From NCBI RefSeq assembly GCF_042466685.1, contig NZ_CP170448.1, forward strand, positions 3,844,001 to 3,908,000: DNA of 64,000 nt, written 5' to 3'. Source of the stretch: Vreelandella sp042466685. Its GTDB lineage: Bacteria > Pseudomonadota > Gammaproteobacteria > Pseudomonadales > Halomonadaceae. Below, piece by piece: positions 16,739 to 25,161 of this stretch (position 1 is the stretch's first letter; each line of letters opens with the position of its first letter). Both the position numbers and the translations under genes were made by a program. A model generated the notes under the pieces. The model was not told where the DNA came from and did not search any database. It saw nothing but the letters and a program-made list of their open reading frames with translations.

Positions 16739-19471
16739 ATGAGCAAGACACCCGATACGCTAAGCACCTTAGAGGTTGGCAGTAAAACGTATCACTACTA
16801 CAGCCTGCCCCAAGCGGCCGAGACCCTGGGCAGCATTGACCGGCTTCCCAAGACGCTCAAAATTCTACTCGAAAACCAGCTGCGTTTCGCCGATGACGAA
16901 AGCGTAGATCAAGAAGATATGCAGGCCCTGGTCGACTGGCAGACCGAAGGCAAATCCAGCCGTGAAATCGGCTACCGCCCGGCGCGGGTACTCATGCAGG
17001 ACTTTACTGGTGTGCCCGGCGTGGTAGATTTAGCCTCCATGCGCGCCGCGGTAGAAAAACTGGGCGAAGACCCTGCGAAGATCAATCCGCTCTCCCCCGT
17101 CGACCTGGTCATTGACCACTCGGTAATGGTCGATAAGTTCGGCAACCCGGCAGCGTTCCAAGAGAACGTCGATATTGAAATGCAGCGTAACCGCGAGCGC
17201 TACGAGTTTCTGCGCTGGGGTCAGCAGGCGTTTGATAACTTTAGCGTGGTGCCCCCCGGCACCGGCATTTGCCACCAGGTCAACCTGGAGTACCTGGGCA
17301 GAACGGTATGGACCAAGGACGAAGACGGTAAGACCTTTGCCTACCCGGATACCCTCGTTGGCACTGACTCCCACACCACCATGATCAACGGTCTGGGCGT
17401 ACTGGGTTGGGGCGTAGGCGGCATCGAAGCCGAAGCGGCCATGCTCGGGCAGCCGGTGTCGATGCTGATTCCTGAAGTGATTGGCTTCAAGCTAACCGGC
17501 AAGCTACGCGAAGGCATTACCGCCACTGACCTGGTACTCACCGTTACCGAGATGCTGCGTAAAAAAGGCGTAGTGGGTAAGTTTGTTGAGTTCTACGGCG
17601 ACGGTTTAAAAGACCTACCCCTGGCGGATCGTGCCACGATCGCCAATATGGCCCCCGAGTACGGCGCCACTTGTGGCTTCTTCCCGGTGGATGAAGAAAC
17701 CCTCAACTATATGCGCCTAACCGGGCGTGAAGATGAGCAAGTCGCGCTGGTGGAAGCCTATAGCAAAGCCCAAGGACTGTGGCGTGAACCCAATGATGAG
17801 CCGATCTTTACCGACGCTCTGGAACTGGACATGTCCGAAGTAGAGGCCAGCCTGGCCGGGCCTAAACGTCCGCAGGATCGCGTGGCGCTTAAAGACATGG
17901 CGGCGGCCTTTGACAAATTTATGCAGGAAGATGTCAACGCGGATGCCAGCGCCAAGGGGAAACTCTCCTCTGAAGGCGGCCAAACCGCCGTGGGCGTGGA
18001 GCGCAGCTTCGAGCATGACACCAGCCAAGCCGTTAAGCTGGATGACCAGGACTTCAGCCTTGACCCTGGCGCGGTGGTGATTGCGGCGATTACCTCGTGT
18101 ACCAATACCTCCAATCCCAGCGTCATGATGGCCGCCGGGCTGCTGGCCCGCAAAGCGCGTGAAAAGGGTTTGACCACCAAGCCCTGGGTGAAAACCTCAC
18201 TCGCACCGGGTTCTAAAGTAGTCACCGATTACCTGGAAGCCGCTAAATTAAACGATGACTTGGACGCACTGGGCTTCAACCTGGTCGGCTATGGCTGCAC
18301 CACCTGTATCGGTAACTCCGGCCCACTGCCTGATGAGATCGAAAAAGCGATCAACAGCGGCGACCTTGCCGTGGCTTCAGTGCTCTCCGGTAACCGTAAC
18401 TTTGAGGGCCGCGTCCATCCGCTGGTCAAAACCAACTGGCTCGCCTCGCCGCCCCTGGTAGTGGCTTACGCCCTGGCCGGTAATGTTCAGCTTGATCTGA
18501 CCACGGAACCGCTGGGCAAAGATAGCAACGGCGAACCGGTCTACCTGAAAGATATCTGGCCCAGCCAGGCCGAGATTGCCAGCGCCGTCGAGCAGGTCAA
18601 CACCGCGATGTTCCGTAAAGAGTACGGCGCAGTGTTTGAGGGTGATGATGTCTGGAAGGCCATCGACGTGTCAGAAAGCAAGGTCTATCAGTGGCCTGAA
18701 TCCACCTACATTCAGCACCCGCCCTTCTTTGAAGGCATGGGCCGGGAGCCGGATGCCATCGAAGATGTGCACAGCGCCCGGGTACTCGCCATGCTGGGCG
18801 ATTCGGTGACCACCGACCATATCTCTCCCGCCGGTGCTATCAAGCCTGACAGCCCTGCCGGGCGCTATCTGCAAGAGCACGGCGTCAAGCCGGTCGACTT
18901 CAACTCCTACGGCTCACGCCGGGGTAACCATGAAGTCATGATGCGCGGCACCTTCGCCAATGTACGGATCAAAAACGAGATGCTCGATGGTGTGGTCGGC
19001 GGTGAGACACGCCACGTACCCAGCGGCGAGCAGATGGCTATTTACGATGCGGCCATGAAGTACAAAGAGGAGGGTAAACCGCTGGTGGTGATCGCCGGTA
19101 AAGAGTACGGCACCGGCTCCTCACGGGACTGGGCGGCCAAAGGCACCCGTTTGCTAGGGGTTCGCGCAGTCATCGCCGAATCCTTTGAGCGCATTCACCG
19201 CTCTAACCTGATCGGTATGGGCGTTGTACCGCTTCAGTTTGCCGAAGGCGAAAGCCGTCAAACGTTGGGATTAACCGGCGACGAAGAGATTTCGATCTCC
19301 GGCTTAAGCGACCTGACGCCAGGTGGCACGGTCAATGTCGTGATCAAAAATGCCGACGGGGAACGTAGCGTTGATGCCAAGTGCCGAATTGATACGGTAA
19401 ACGAGCTGGCTTACTACCGTCACGGTGGTATCCTTCACTACGTGCTGCGCAAGATGATCGGCGCAGCCTAA
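16739..19471 (+). CDS. acnA: Aconitate hydratase A
   Basis: A 910-residue [4Fe-4S] enzyme interconverting citrate and isocitrate in the TCA and glyoxylate cycles. The three cluster-binding cysteines are C454 in TSCTNTSNPSVM and C520 and C523 in GCTTCIGNSG. The swivel domain near the C-terminus has the YGTGSSRDWAAKGTRLLGV motif. Length and the N-terminus (TLEVGSKTYHYYSLP) fit AcnA/IRP1-type rather than AcnB. AGAGGAGAGAGAC gives a strong ribosome site before the ATG. It is followed by an intrinsic terminator. AcnA-type enzymes can also bind mRNA when the cluster is lost; nothing here tests that. Confidence 0.97.
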   Translation: MSKTPDTLSTLEVGSKTYHYYSLPQAAETLGSIDRLPKTLKILLENQLRFADDESVDQEDMQALVDWQTEGKSSREIGYRPARVLMQDFTGVPGVVDLASMRAAVEKLGEDPAKINPLSPVDLVIDHSVMVDKFGNPAAFQENVDIEMQRNRERYEFLRWGQQAFDNFSVVPPGTGICHQVNLEYLGRTVWTKDEDGKTFAYPDTLVGTDSHTTMINGLGVLGWGVGGIEAEAAMLGQPVSMLIPEVIGFKLTGKLREGITATDLVLTVTEMLRKKGVVGKFVEFYGDGLKDLPLADRATIANMAPEYGATCGFFPVDEETLNYMRLTGREDEQVALVEAYSKAQGLWREPNDEPIFTDALELDMSEVEASLAGPKRPQDRVALKDMAAAFDKFMQEDVNADASAKGKLSSEGGQTAVGVERSFEHDTSQAVKLDDQDFSLDPGAVVIAAITSCTNTSNPSVMMAAGLLARKAREKGLTTKPWVKTSLAPGSKVVTDYLEAAKLNDDLDALGFNLVGYGCTTCIGNSGPLPDEIEKAINSGDLAVASVLSGNRNFEGRVHPLVKTNWLASPPLVVAYALAGNVQLDLTTEPLGKDSNGEPVYLKDIWPSQAEIASAVEQVNTAMFRKEYGAVFEGDDVWKAIDVSESKVYQWPESTYIQHPPFFEGMGREPDAIEDVHSARVLAMLGDSVTTDHISPAGAIKPDSPAGRYLQEHGVKPVDFNSYGSRRGNHEVMMRGTFANVRIKNEMLDGVVGGETRHVPSGEQMAIYDAAMKYKEEGKPLVVIAGKEYGTGSSRDWAAKGTRLLGVRAVIAESFERIHRSNLIGMGVVPLQFAEGESRQTLGLTGDEEISISGLSDLTPGGTVNVVIKNADGERSVDAKCRIDTVNELAYYRHGGILHYVLRKMIGAA

Positions 19472-19497
19472 AGGGTAAAACCTACCAATGCTTGCAT

Positions 19498-19527
19498 GCC
19501 CCCACCTCGGTGGGGGCTTTTTTTTTA
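19498..19527 (+). terminator. Intrinsic terminator of acnA
   Basis: GCCCCCAC-CTCG-GTGGGGGC followed by nine T, about 25 bp after the acnA stop. It lies between convergent acnA and maeA. Confidence 0.93.
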
Positions 19528-19536
19528 GCCAATCGC

Positions 19537-21216
19537 TTAAAAAGCGCGGCGACGATACGTACGGTAATCCGGCGACCAGGACGCTTTTTCGATCAGCTCG
19601 CGCAGCGTTGTGCCACTGGTTTTTAACGCCACGCCATTTTGCTGTGCCTGGGCTGCCACTTCAAAGGCAATCGACTTGCTGATATCGCGAATACGCGACA
19701 GCGGCGGTAGCAAAGCACCCTTGCCCTCTTTAACCAGCGGCGCTTCACGGGCCAGCGCCCGCGAGGCACTCATCAGCATCTCGTCGGTGACGCGGCTGGC
19801 ACTAGCGGCAATCACGCCCAAGCCAATGCCTGGGAAGATATAAGCATTGTTGCACTGAGCAATCGGGTAGGTGCGGCCGTTATAAACTACCGGCGCAAAG
19901 GGGCTACCTGTGGCGACCAGGGCTTGGCCATCGGTCCAGCGAATAACGTCCTCTGGCACCGCTTCTGCCTGTGAAGTAGGGTTAGAGAGCGGCATGATGA
20001 CCGGGTGCTCACAGCCTGCGTGCATGGTGCGCACCACCTGTTCGGTAAAGATACCGCGCTGGCCGCAAACGCCGATCAATACCGTCGGTTTGATTTGCGC
20101 GATCGTCTCTTCCAGGCCCTGGCCACTCCACCCGGCGACCAGCGAAGGGTCGTGGGCTAAGCGACGCTGGAAGTCGCGCTGCCACGCTTGATCGCTGGTC
20201 ATCAACCCCTCGCGATCAACAATGTAAATACGCGCCCGAGCTTCGCTTTCGGTCAAGCCCTCTGCTTCCATGGCAACAACCACCTGCTCGGCAATTCCAC
20301 ACCCCGCCGAGCCGCCACCTACAAACACCACCCGCTGCTGGGCAATGGTCTCTTCCCGGGCCTGGCAAGCGGCCATCAAGGTACCGACCACCACAGAGGC
20401 GGTGCCCTGCACATCATCATTGAAGCAGCAAAGTTCATTGCGATAGCGCTCTAATAGCGGCACCGCGTTGGCCTGGGCAAAGTCCTCAAATTGCAGCAGC
20501 ACGTTAGGCCAGCGGCGCTTCACAGCAGCGATAAATTCCGCCATGAACGCATCGTACTCTTCCTGCCCTACTCGCTCGTGGCGCCACCCCATGTACATGG
20601 GGTCATCCAGCAATGCTTTGTTGTTAGTGCCTACATCAATCATGATCGGCAGCGTGTAGGCGGGGCTAATACCGCCACAAGCGGTATATAGCGCCAATTT
20701 ACCAATCGGGATGCCCATACCCCCGATCCCCTGATCACCCAGACCAAGAATACGCTCACCGTCCGTCACCACGATCACTTTGACGTTATCTTTGGTGGCA
20801 CTGCGCAGGATGTCATCCATATGCTCGCGGTCAGGGTAGCTAATAAACAGGCCGCGGTGATTACGGTAAATGTTGGAGAATTCCTGACACGCCTGCCCCA
20901 CCGTAGGGGTATAAATAATCGGCAGCATCTCTTCAAGGTGCTGGGAGACCAAGCGGAAATAGAGCGTTTCGTTGTCATCTTGAATGGCGCGAAGATGGAT
21001 GTGCTTCTCAAGACTGCTATGGCACTGCTGGTACTGGCGATAGGCACGCTCCAACTGATCCTCTATGGTTTCCACCTTTTGCGGTAGCAAACCAATCAGG
21101 TTGAACGCCAAGCGTTCCTCCTGAGTAAACGCGCTGCCTTTGTTCAATAGCGGCATTTCGAGCAAAGAAGGACCGGCGTAAGGAAGGTATAGGGGGCGTC
21201 TACTCTGAGTAGTCAT
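19537..21216 (-). CDS. maeA: NAD-dependent malic enzyme
   Basis: Oxidatively decarboxylates malate to pyruvate with NAD+, linking the TCA cycle to pyruvate. Malic-enzyme N-domain motifs (YTPTVGQACQEFSNIYR, RGLFISYPDRE) precede the NAD-binding domain (FNDDVQGTASVVVGTLMAA, VFVGGGSAGCGIAEQ, MPLSNPTSQAEAVPED). The ATG at 21216 with AGAGAG seven bases upstream begins MTTQSRRPLYLPYAG and gives 559 residues, like E. coli SfcA/MaeA. A longer frame to 21345 has no support. It lies downstream of the sulfur transporter in the same direction, with a terminator between them. Confidence 0.95.
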   Translation of the reverse strand: MTTQSRRPLYLPYAGPSLLEMPLLNKGSAFTQEERLAFNLIGLLPQKVETIEDQLERAYRQYQQCHSSLEKHIHLRAIQDDNETLYFRLVSQHLEEMLPIIYTPTVGQACQEFSNIYRNHRGLFISYPDREHMDDILRSATKDNVKVIVVTDGERILGLGDQGIGGMGIPIGKLALYTACGGISPAYTLPIMIDVGTNNKALLDDPMYMGWRHERVGQEEYDAFMAEFIAAVKRRWPNVLLQFEDFAQANAVPLLERYRNELCCFNDDVQGTASVVVGTLMAACQAREETIAQQRVVFVGGGSAGCGIAEQVVVAMEAEGLTESEARARIYIVDREGLMTSDQAWQRDFQRRLAHDPSLVAGWSGQGLEETIAQIKPTVLIGVCGQRGIFTEQVVRTMHAGCEHPVIMPLSNPTSQAEAVPEDVIRWTDGQALVATGSPFAPVVYNGRTYPIAQCNNAYIFPGIGLGVIAASASRVTDEMLMSASRALAREAPLVKEGKGALLPPLSRIRDISKSIAFEVAAQAQQNGVALKTSGTTLRELIEKASWSPDYRTYRRRAF

Positions 21217-21333
21217 AAGCACTCTCTTTTTTATGTCAATCACTGCTGCAATGCAGCAACATCGGGCGTTCGCGGCGTTTGAGCGTAATGTAACATGCTC
21301 CTGCGACAAAGGTGGAAGAGAGCGACCATGTTG

Positions 21334-21372
21334 ATAAAAAAACACCCCGATTTAGGACGACTAAACCGAGGC
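21334..21372 (-). terminator. Intrinsic terminator after the YeeE/YedE transporter
   Basis: On the minus strand an 11-pair stem (CCTCGGTTTAG against CTAAATCGGGG, two wobble pairs, five-base loop) is followed by TGTTTTTTTA. It lies about 50 bp past the stop of the transporter gene. Confidence 0.75.
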
Positions 21373-21419
21373 GTAATGACGCTATTCGCTATTCCGCAAA
21401 CAACGCTATTAATGATGTC

Positions 21420-22631
21420 TTAACTCGTTTTAGCGGTGGGTTTGCGCCCCTCTACGCCAGCGAAGAAGAACGGCCGCAGCTTAACGCCAACCATGTTGCC
21501 CGCAAATGCCGCTACCAGCCATACCCAGCCGTGCAGGCTGCCAGAGGCAATACCGCTGAAGTAAGCGCCAATGTTGCAGCCATACGCCAAGCGCGCCCCA
21601 TAGCCCAGTAGAAGGCCGCCAATGACCGCGGCTAAGATAGATTTCAACGGGATTTTGAAGTTAGGCGCAAAGCGCCCCGCCAAGCTGGCGGCAGCCAGCG
21701 CGCCCAGCATAATGCCCACGTTCATGACCGTCGTGATATCGCTCCATACGCTAGCTTCAAGGGCCGCGGCATTGCCCGGCGCCTGCCAATAGCGCCACTG
21801 GCTGACATCGCCGCCCACTAGCTCAAAGCCTTTAGCCCCCCACAGCGCAAACGCGGAGGTAATTCCCCACGGGCGGCCTGCCAGCGCCAAGGTGGCGAAG
21901 TTGAGCAGCGCCAGCGCTACCGCGCCCGCCACTAACGGCCAAGGCCCCGTCAGCCAACGCTCATAACCCTGTTTATCGACCATGGGCGCCTGCTCTAACT
22001 GACCGTGACGACGTTTCTCCATCACCCAGGTAAACGCCGCAATAGCAGCAAACAGCACCAGGCTAATGGCGATCCCCCCACTAACCCCGGCGACGTTAAC
22101 CAGCGATACCGGATGAAAGGCAGGCAAGCTCTGCCACCAGGCAAAATGCGCGGAGCCAATCACCGAGCCGACGATAAAGAACACCAGCGTAATCAACATA
22201 CGCGCGTTACCGCCGCCCGCGGTAAACAGCGTGCCCGAAGCACAGCCGCCGCCCAACTGCATGCCCACCCCAAACAGGAATGCCCCCACCAGCACGGAGA
22301 GACCAATCGGCGCCACAAAGCCTGACACCTCGTTACCAAACAGTGTGCCCGCCCCCAGGGCAGGGAAAAACAGCACCACGGCGATGGCCAGCATCACCAT
22401 CTGCGCACGCAGGCCACGCCCCCGCCGCTCAGTAATAAACACCCGCCACGCTGAGGTAAAACCAAACGCCGCGTGATACAGCACCATGCCAAACAGCCCA
22501 CCGACAATCATCAGCAGACCAATATTGGCGTCAAACACTACACCTATTAATAACGCGCCCAGCACAATCGCCGCTGTGGCGATCAGCGGCACGCGATAGC
22601 TCTGCGGCGCAGCAACCGTCGTTGTAGACAT
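21420..22631 (-). CDS. YeeE/YedE family sulfur-compound transporter (TsuA-like)
   Basis: A 403-residue polytopic inner-membrane protein. Two repeats with the family's conserved cysteine motifs are seen (GCASGTLFTAGGGN in the first half, GYGARLAYGCNIGAYFSG in the second), along with YHAAFGFTSAWRVF and SGSLHGW. E. coli and Spirochaeta TsuA members import thiosulfate through a relay of such cysteines, so uptake of thiosulfate or a similar sulfur species is likely. No adjacent TsuB/TusA-like or rhodanese gene is present. The ATG at 22631 follows AAAGGTG. An unusual palindrome lies just upstream in the leader. Confidence 0.88.
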   Translation of the reverse strand: MSTTTVAAPQSYRVPLIATAAIVLGALLIGVVFDANIGLLMIVGGLFGMVLYHAAFGFTSAWRVFITERRGRGLRAQMVMLAIAVVLFFPALGAGTLFGNEVSGFVAPIGLSVLVGAFLFGVGMQLGGGCASGTLFTAGGGNARMLITLVFFIVGSVIGSAHFAWWQSLPAFHPVSLVNVAGVSGGIAISLVLFAAIAAFTWVMEKRRHGQLEQAPMVDKQGYERWLTGPWPLVAGAVALALLNFATLALAGRPWGITSAFALWGAKGFELVGGDVSQWRYWQAPGNAAALEASVWSDITTVMNVGIMLGALAAASLAGRFAPNFKIPLKSILAAVIGGLLLGYGARLAYGCNIGAYFSGIASGSLHGWVWLVAAFAGNMVGVKLRPFFFAGVEGRKPTAKTS

Positions 22632-22650
22632 ATATTCACCTTTAGCAACA

Positions 22651-22684
22651 CCAAAAGCGCCTGTTAACAAACAGGCGCTTTTGG
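22651..22684. repeat. 14-bp inverted repeat in the leader of the YeeE/YedE gene
   Basis: CCAAAAGCGCCTGT, six bases, ACAGGCGCTTTTGG: a perfect 14-bp dyad ending about 20 bases upstream of the transporter start. Read leftward it is a GC stem followed by only four T, so a leader attenuator or a protein operator is possible; a terminator of an unseen upstream transcript is the other option. Confidence 0.7.
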
Positions 22685-22697
22685 AAGACATGGACAA

Positions 22698-22989
22698 TAG
22701 TTATAAGCCTAACGATAGCTGTAGAGTGCGGGAAATTCTTTATTTAAAGGTTCTTATATCCTTATGGAATATCAACTAAACCTCTCAGACACCTACTCTT
22801 GGAGTGAATCTGCTGCTTAGCCGTTGGTGCATGCGTCCACATACTTACAGAGCATTTGGACGATATAGCCCGCTTGGATTGAATAAAGCACATATCCTCA
22901 CCTTTCCAGGGTTATGGCAACCGTCAATGCAAAGCGGGAGGCACGACAGCTCATGAGCGGGCTTGGTATTGGTGGCTGCATGCATGAGG
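22698..22989. other. Gene-poor stretch with a possible 43-codon ORF
   Basis: No recognisable gene. On the minus strand an ATG at 22893 preceded by AAGGTGAGG opens a 43-codon frame ending at 22762 (MCFIQSKRAISSKCSV at its start), Ser/Lys/Cys-rich and without relatives I recognise. A GTCC...GTGGAC dyad overlaps it. This may be a decayed gene end or an upstream region; I do not claim a product. Confidence 0.25.
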
Positions 22990-23613
22990 CTACGTATGGA
23001 TTGTCTTTGTATCTGCCTCGCCCTGGTTAAGTATTTTTTGTAGCTTGGCCCGCCCCAGATAATTGATCATCGGTAATGCCAGCAGGCTCGAAGGGGCAGT
23101 GGGTAAGGCACCAATAGCGAGGAGTAGCATAGAGGGGATGAACCACTTCTTCTGGTCAGACTTATAGGCATAAGATATCAACGCTAGTCCAGAGAGAACG
23201 AAGATCACGCAGGCCAGGATATAGGGGTAGAGAAACTCGGCATTATTGTGAGTGGTATATAGCAACCCACCGCCGGCGACCAAAACAACATAAAGAAGCA
23301 CACAGGCGACGCCGATATCCGGACTGACCTCCTGCTGGTGAATGTCCCGCTCCTTCAGAAAGTCAAACAGAGGGGCTTGGAGTGCCCCCGCATGCTTCGT
23401 GTGGACAATTCCTTCCTTCGCGCTCATCCCAAACAACTGCTTGTTGCGGGCATTGCGAATTTCTCCAATGCCGGCTTTGCTGGGGTCATCGGTCTGTCGC
23501 CCACTCTTTGTTCTGAGTATTAGCTTTACAGAGTCATCATGGCACGCTAATCGTTCATACAGTGATTGAATAAACTCAAGGTCAAAAGACTTTTTAAAAC
23601 TTAATGGAAACAC
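22990..23613 (-). CDS. Unrecognised membrane protein with soluble N-terminal domain
   Basis: I do not recognise this 207-residue protein. The N-terminal ~100 residues are hydrophilic (KSFDLEFIQSLYERLACHDD...). Three or four hydrophobic helices follow (VACVLLYVVLVAGGGLLY, YILACVIFVLSGLALISYAY, IPSMLLLAIGALPTAPS), then a short charged tail. I choose GTG at 23613 because AAGGGG lies about seven bases upstream; the frame stays open to another GTG at 23643 with no ribosome site. It sits at the far end of the T6SS accessory region with other small membrane genes on the same strand, so a role in immunity or defence is conceivable, but nothing in the sequence shows it. Confidence 0.55.
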   Translation of the reverse strand: MFPLSFKKSFDLEFIQSLYERLACHDDSVKLILRTKSGRQTDDPSKAGIGEIRNARNKQLFGMSAKEGIVHTKHAGALQAPLFDFLKERDIHQQEVSPDIGVACVLLYVVLVAGGGLLYTTHNNAEFLYPYILACVIFVLSGLALISYAYKSDQKKWFIPSMLLLAIGALPTAPSSLLALPMINYLGRAKLQKILNQGEADTKTIHT

Positions 23614-23673
23614 GCAAACGCCCCTTAAAATGGTGCCAAGCACTCAACTGTCGGTTGAATAGATAGGTTTCAG

Positions 23674-24053
23674 TTATGTGGCTGATTTCAGGCTTACCGT
23701 CAGATCCGGCTGATTATCAAACAGCATTTTCAGTAAAGAAAAAGCCAAAAGTCCGACGGGCACATAAAGCATAAAGCCGAGCCCGCCGAAGCAGAAAAAC
23801 ACGACAAGTCCTATAATAATGCAGGGTACCATAAAAAAACATAACTTTGCCTAACCGCTCTTTTTATAGTGTTGGTTAGTCGCCCCATACCTTCTACTCC
23901 GATCAATAGATCGCTCTCACAAAGCGGGCAAATGGCCATATCAGTTTTCAAAAGTTCAGTAGTCCACTGTGACTCATCGCAGAAACATACGGTACATGCG
24001 GGGCACTCGAAAGCCAAGTCTTTAAACACAGGCTTCTCTTCTTTACTACTCAA
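23674..24053 (-). pseudogene. Zinc-ribbon plus transmembrane protein broken by a frameshift
   Basis: Two frames together make one sensible protein. The first (24053-23811) has cysteines at 17, 20, 23, 25, 42 and 45 (FECPACTVCFC, ICPLCESDLL), a zinc-ribbon pattern, then a basic segment. The second (23832-23674) encodes 52 residues forming a hydrophobic hairpin (VPCIIIGLVVFFCFGGLGF, LYVPVGLLAFSLLKML) and ends at TAA. They meet at a run of seven T (23839-23833 on the minus strand); one more T would join them into about 127 residues. The first frame starts with TTG without a clear ribosome site. A true pseudogene, a slippage-regulated gene or a base-calling error are all possible. Confidence 0.55.
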
Positions 24054-24199
24054 TTTTTATTTAACACTACTTTATATATAGCATTTAGGTATTGGTTATC
24101 TCGATGTTTTCCATACTGGAAAAGCATCCTATATAACTTGGCATTCCCAGAGTATCCCATCATCAGCGCTGCCGAGATTAGGACTGGCCTCCTACTGTT

Positions 24200-24616
24200 T
24201 CATACGGTCGAGTCGGTTTGCTTCACCGAGATTATTGCAGCATCCTGGTTAGTCGCTTCTACGCTTTTGATGTACTGAAATCCACGCTTGCGAAGATAGC
24301 TTCTACGCCAGTCATTCCCCTTCGCTCCAGCGAACAGGAACACGACCAGTTGCATTGCCCACATGAAGTACACACCTCCCATATTCGCGTAGTAATAGAA
24401 GAACTCTTCCATACTGACGAATACCACCAATAGACCGAGCAGAACAAACCCTATTCCCCACATCTTTTTCACCATGGCCCAGATCCAACAGAAGAAGAAA
24501 GCTGGCCAGTTGATTCCCTGTTTGACTGCCCTTGCACCATGGGCAGAGTGCTCATAAACATCGAATTTTTTCACTAATATATCCTCGCTATCGCATTGAA
24601 TTTTCTGTTTATACAT
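24200..24616 (-). CDS. DUF2628-like small membrane protein
   Basis: A protein of about 138 residues of the DUF2628 type. The diagnostic stretch is FDVYEHSAHGARAVKQGINWPAFFFCWIWAMVKKMW (written here in parts: YEHSAHGARAVKQG and NWPAFFFCWIWAMVKKMW), followed by hydrophobic helices and a short polar tail. Members are inner-membrane proteins of unknown function. The ATG at 24616 lacks a good ribosome site; a TTG at 24631, with GAGG four bases upstream, would add five residues. The gene lies on the same strand as the immunity array and may be part of the island cargo. Confidence 0.6.
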   Translation of the reverse strand: MYKQKIQCDSEDILVKKFDVYEHSAHGARAVKQGINWPAFFFCWIWAMVKKMWGIGFVLLGLLVVFVSMEEFFYYYANMGGVYFMWAMQLVVFLFAGAKGNDWRRSYLRKRGFQYIKSVEATNQDAAIISVKQTDSTV

Positions 24617-24639
24617 GAGGACAGAGCCCAACAGACCTC

Positions 24640-25082
24640 AGCCTTTCATACACTGCCGACGGTAGGCTTCGGCAAACACTTTCTCAATGGGCAAATCAAG
24701 GTCTTGTTGGAGAATGTGACTAAGCTCTTCAGAGAGCGTTATAAGCTCTTTACCGGCTTGGCCCACTGCTCTTTGGGCAGCGGTTTCGACCACTCCACCA
24801 TTTCAGCAGGCAGTAACTTTTTGCCGTAGAGCCTTAGTAGCCATGTCCAAACTCGGCCAGATAACCCGGCAGCGTCCAGAAAGTGAGCAGGTGGTAGAGA
24901 TACCAACCCAGTGTATACCACCAACCGCCGATGAAGGCGGCGGTTGGCAATGCCGATGGTATATGCCCCTCCCAAGGCGAGTCGCCTTCTTCTTGAATCG
25001 CAAGGGGCTGTGAACGTGGCTATAAAAACTTCTCAGAGGCATGCGCGGTGTCAGCGTAGGCAATGGGTGTCAAATCAGTCAT
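24640..25082 (-). pseudogene. Decayed gene fused to an immunity-family N-terminus
   Basis: The ATG at 25082 starts MTDLTPIAYADTAHASEKFL, the N-terminus of the repeated family in this island, but codon 21 is TAG (25022-25020) where intact copies have TGG. Homology to the family fades soon after. The same frame then reads IQEEGDSPWEGH... AFIGGWWYTLGWYLYHLLTFW and stops at GHGY. Other frames continue with LYGKKLLPAEMVEWSKPLPK and finally EELSHILQQDLDLPIEKVF... ending QCMKG at about 24640. This looks like a frameshifted remnant of an unrelated membrane protein joined to an eighth array copy. I do not recognise the second part. Confidence 0.45.
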
Positions 25083-25161
25083 TAGTACATCGTTATAATG
25101 TGAAGGCAGAGCGGTTAAATAACATCACTCCACCGCCCTACCATTGATGAGTAAAAGAAGC

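Noticed and set aside
22698..25082. Insertion sequence or prophage remnant at the end of the island
   Set aside because: No transposase or integrase motif, terminal inverted repeat or target duplication was found; the decayed peptides do not resemble transposases.
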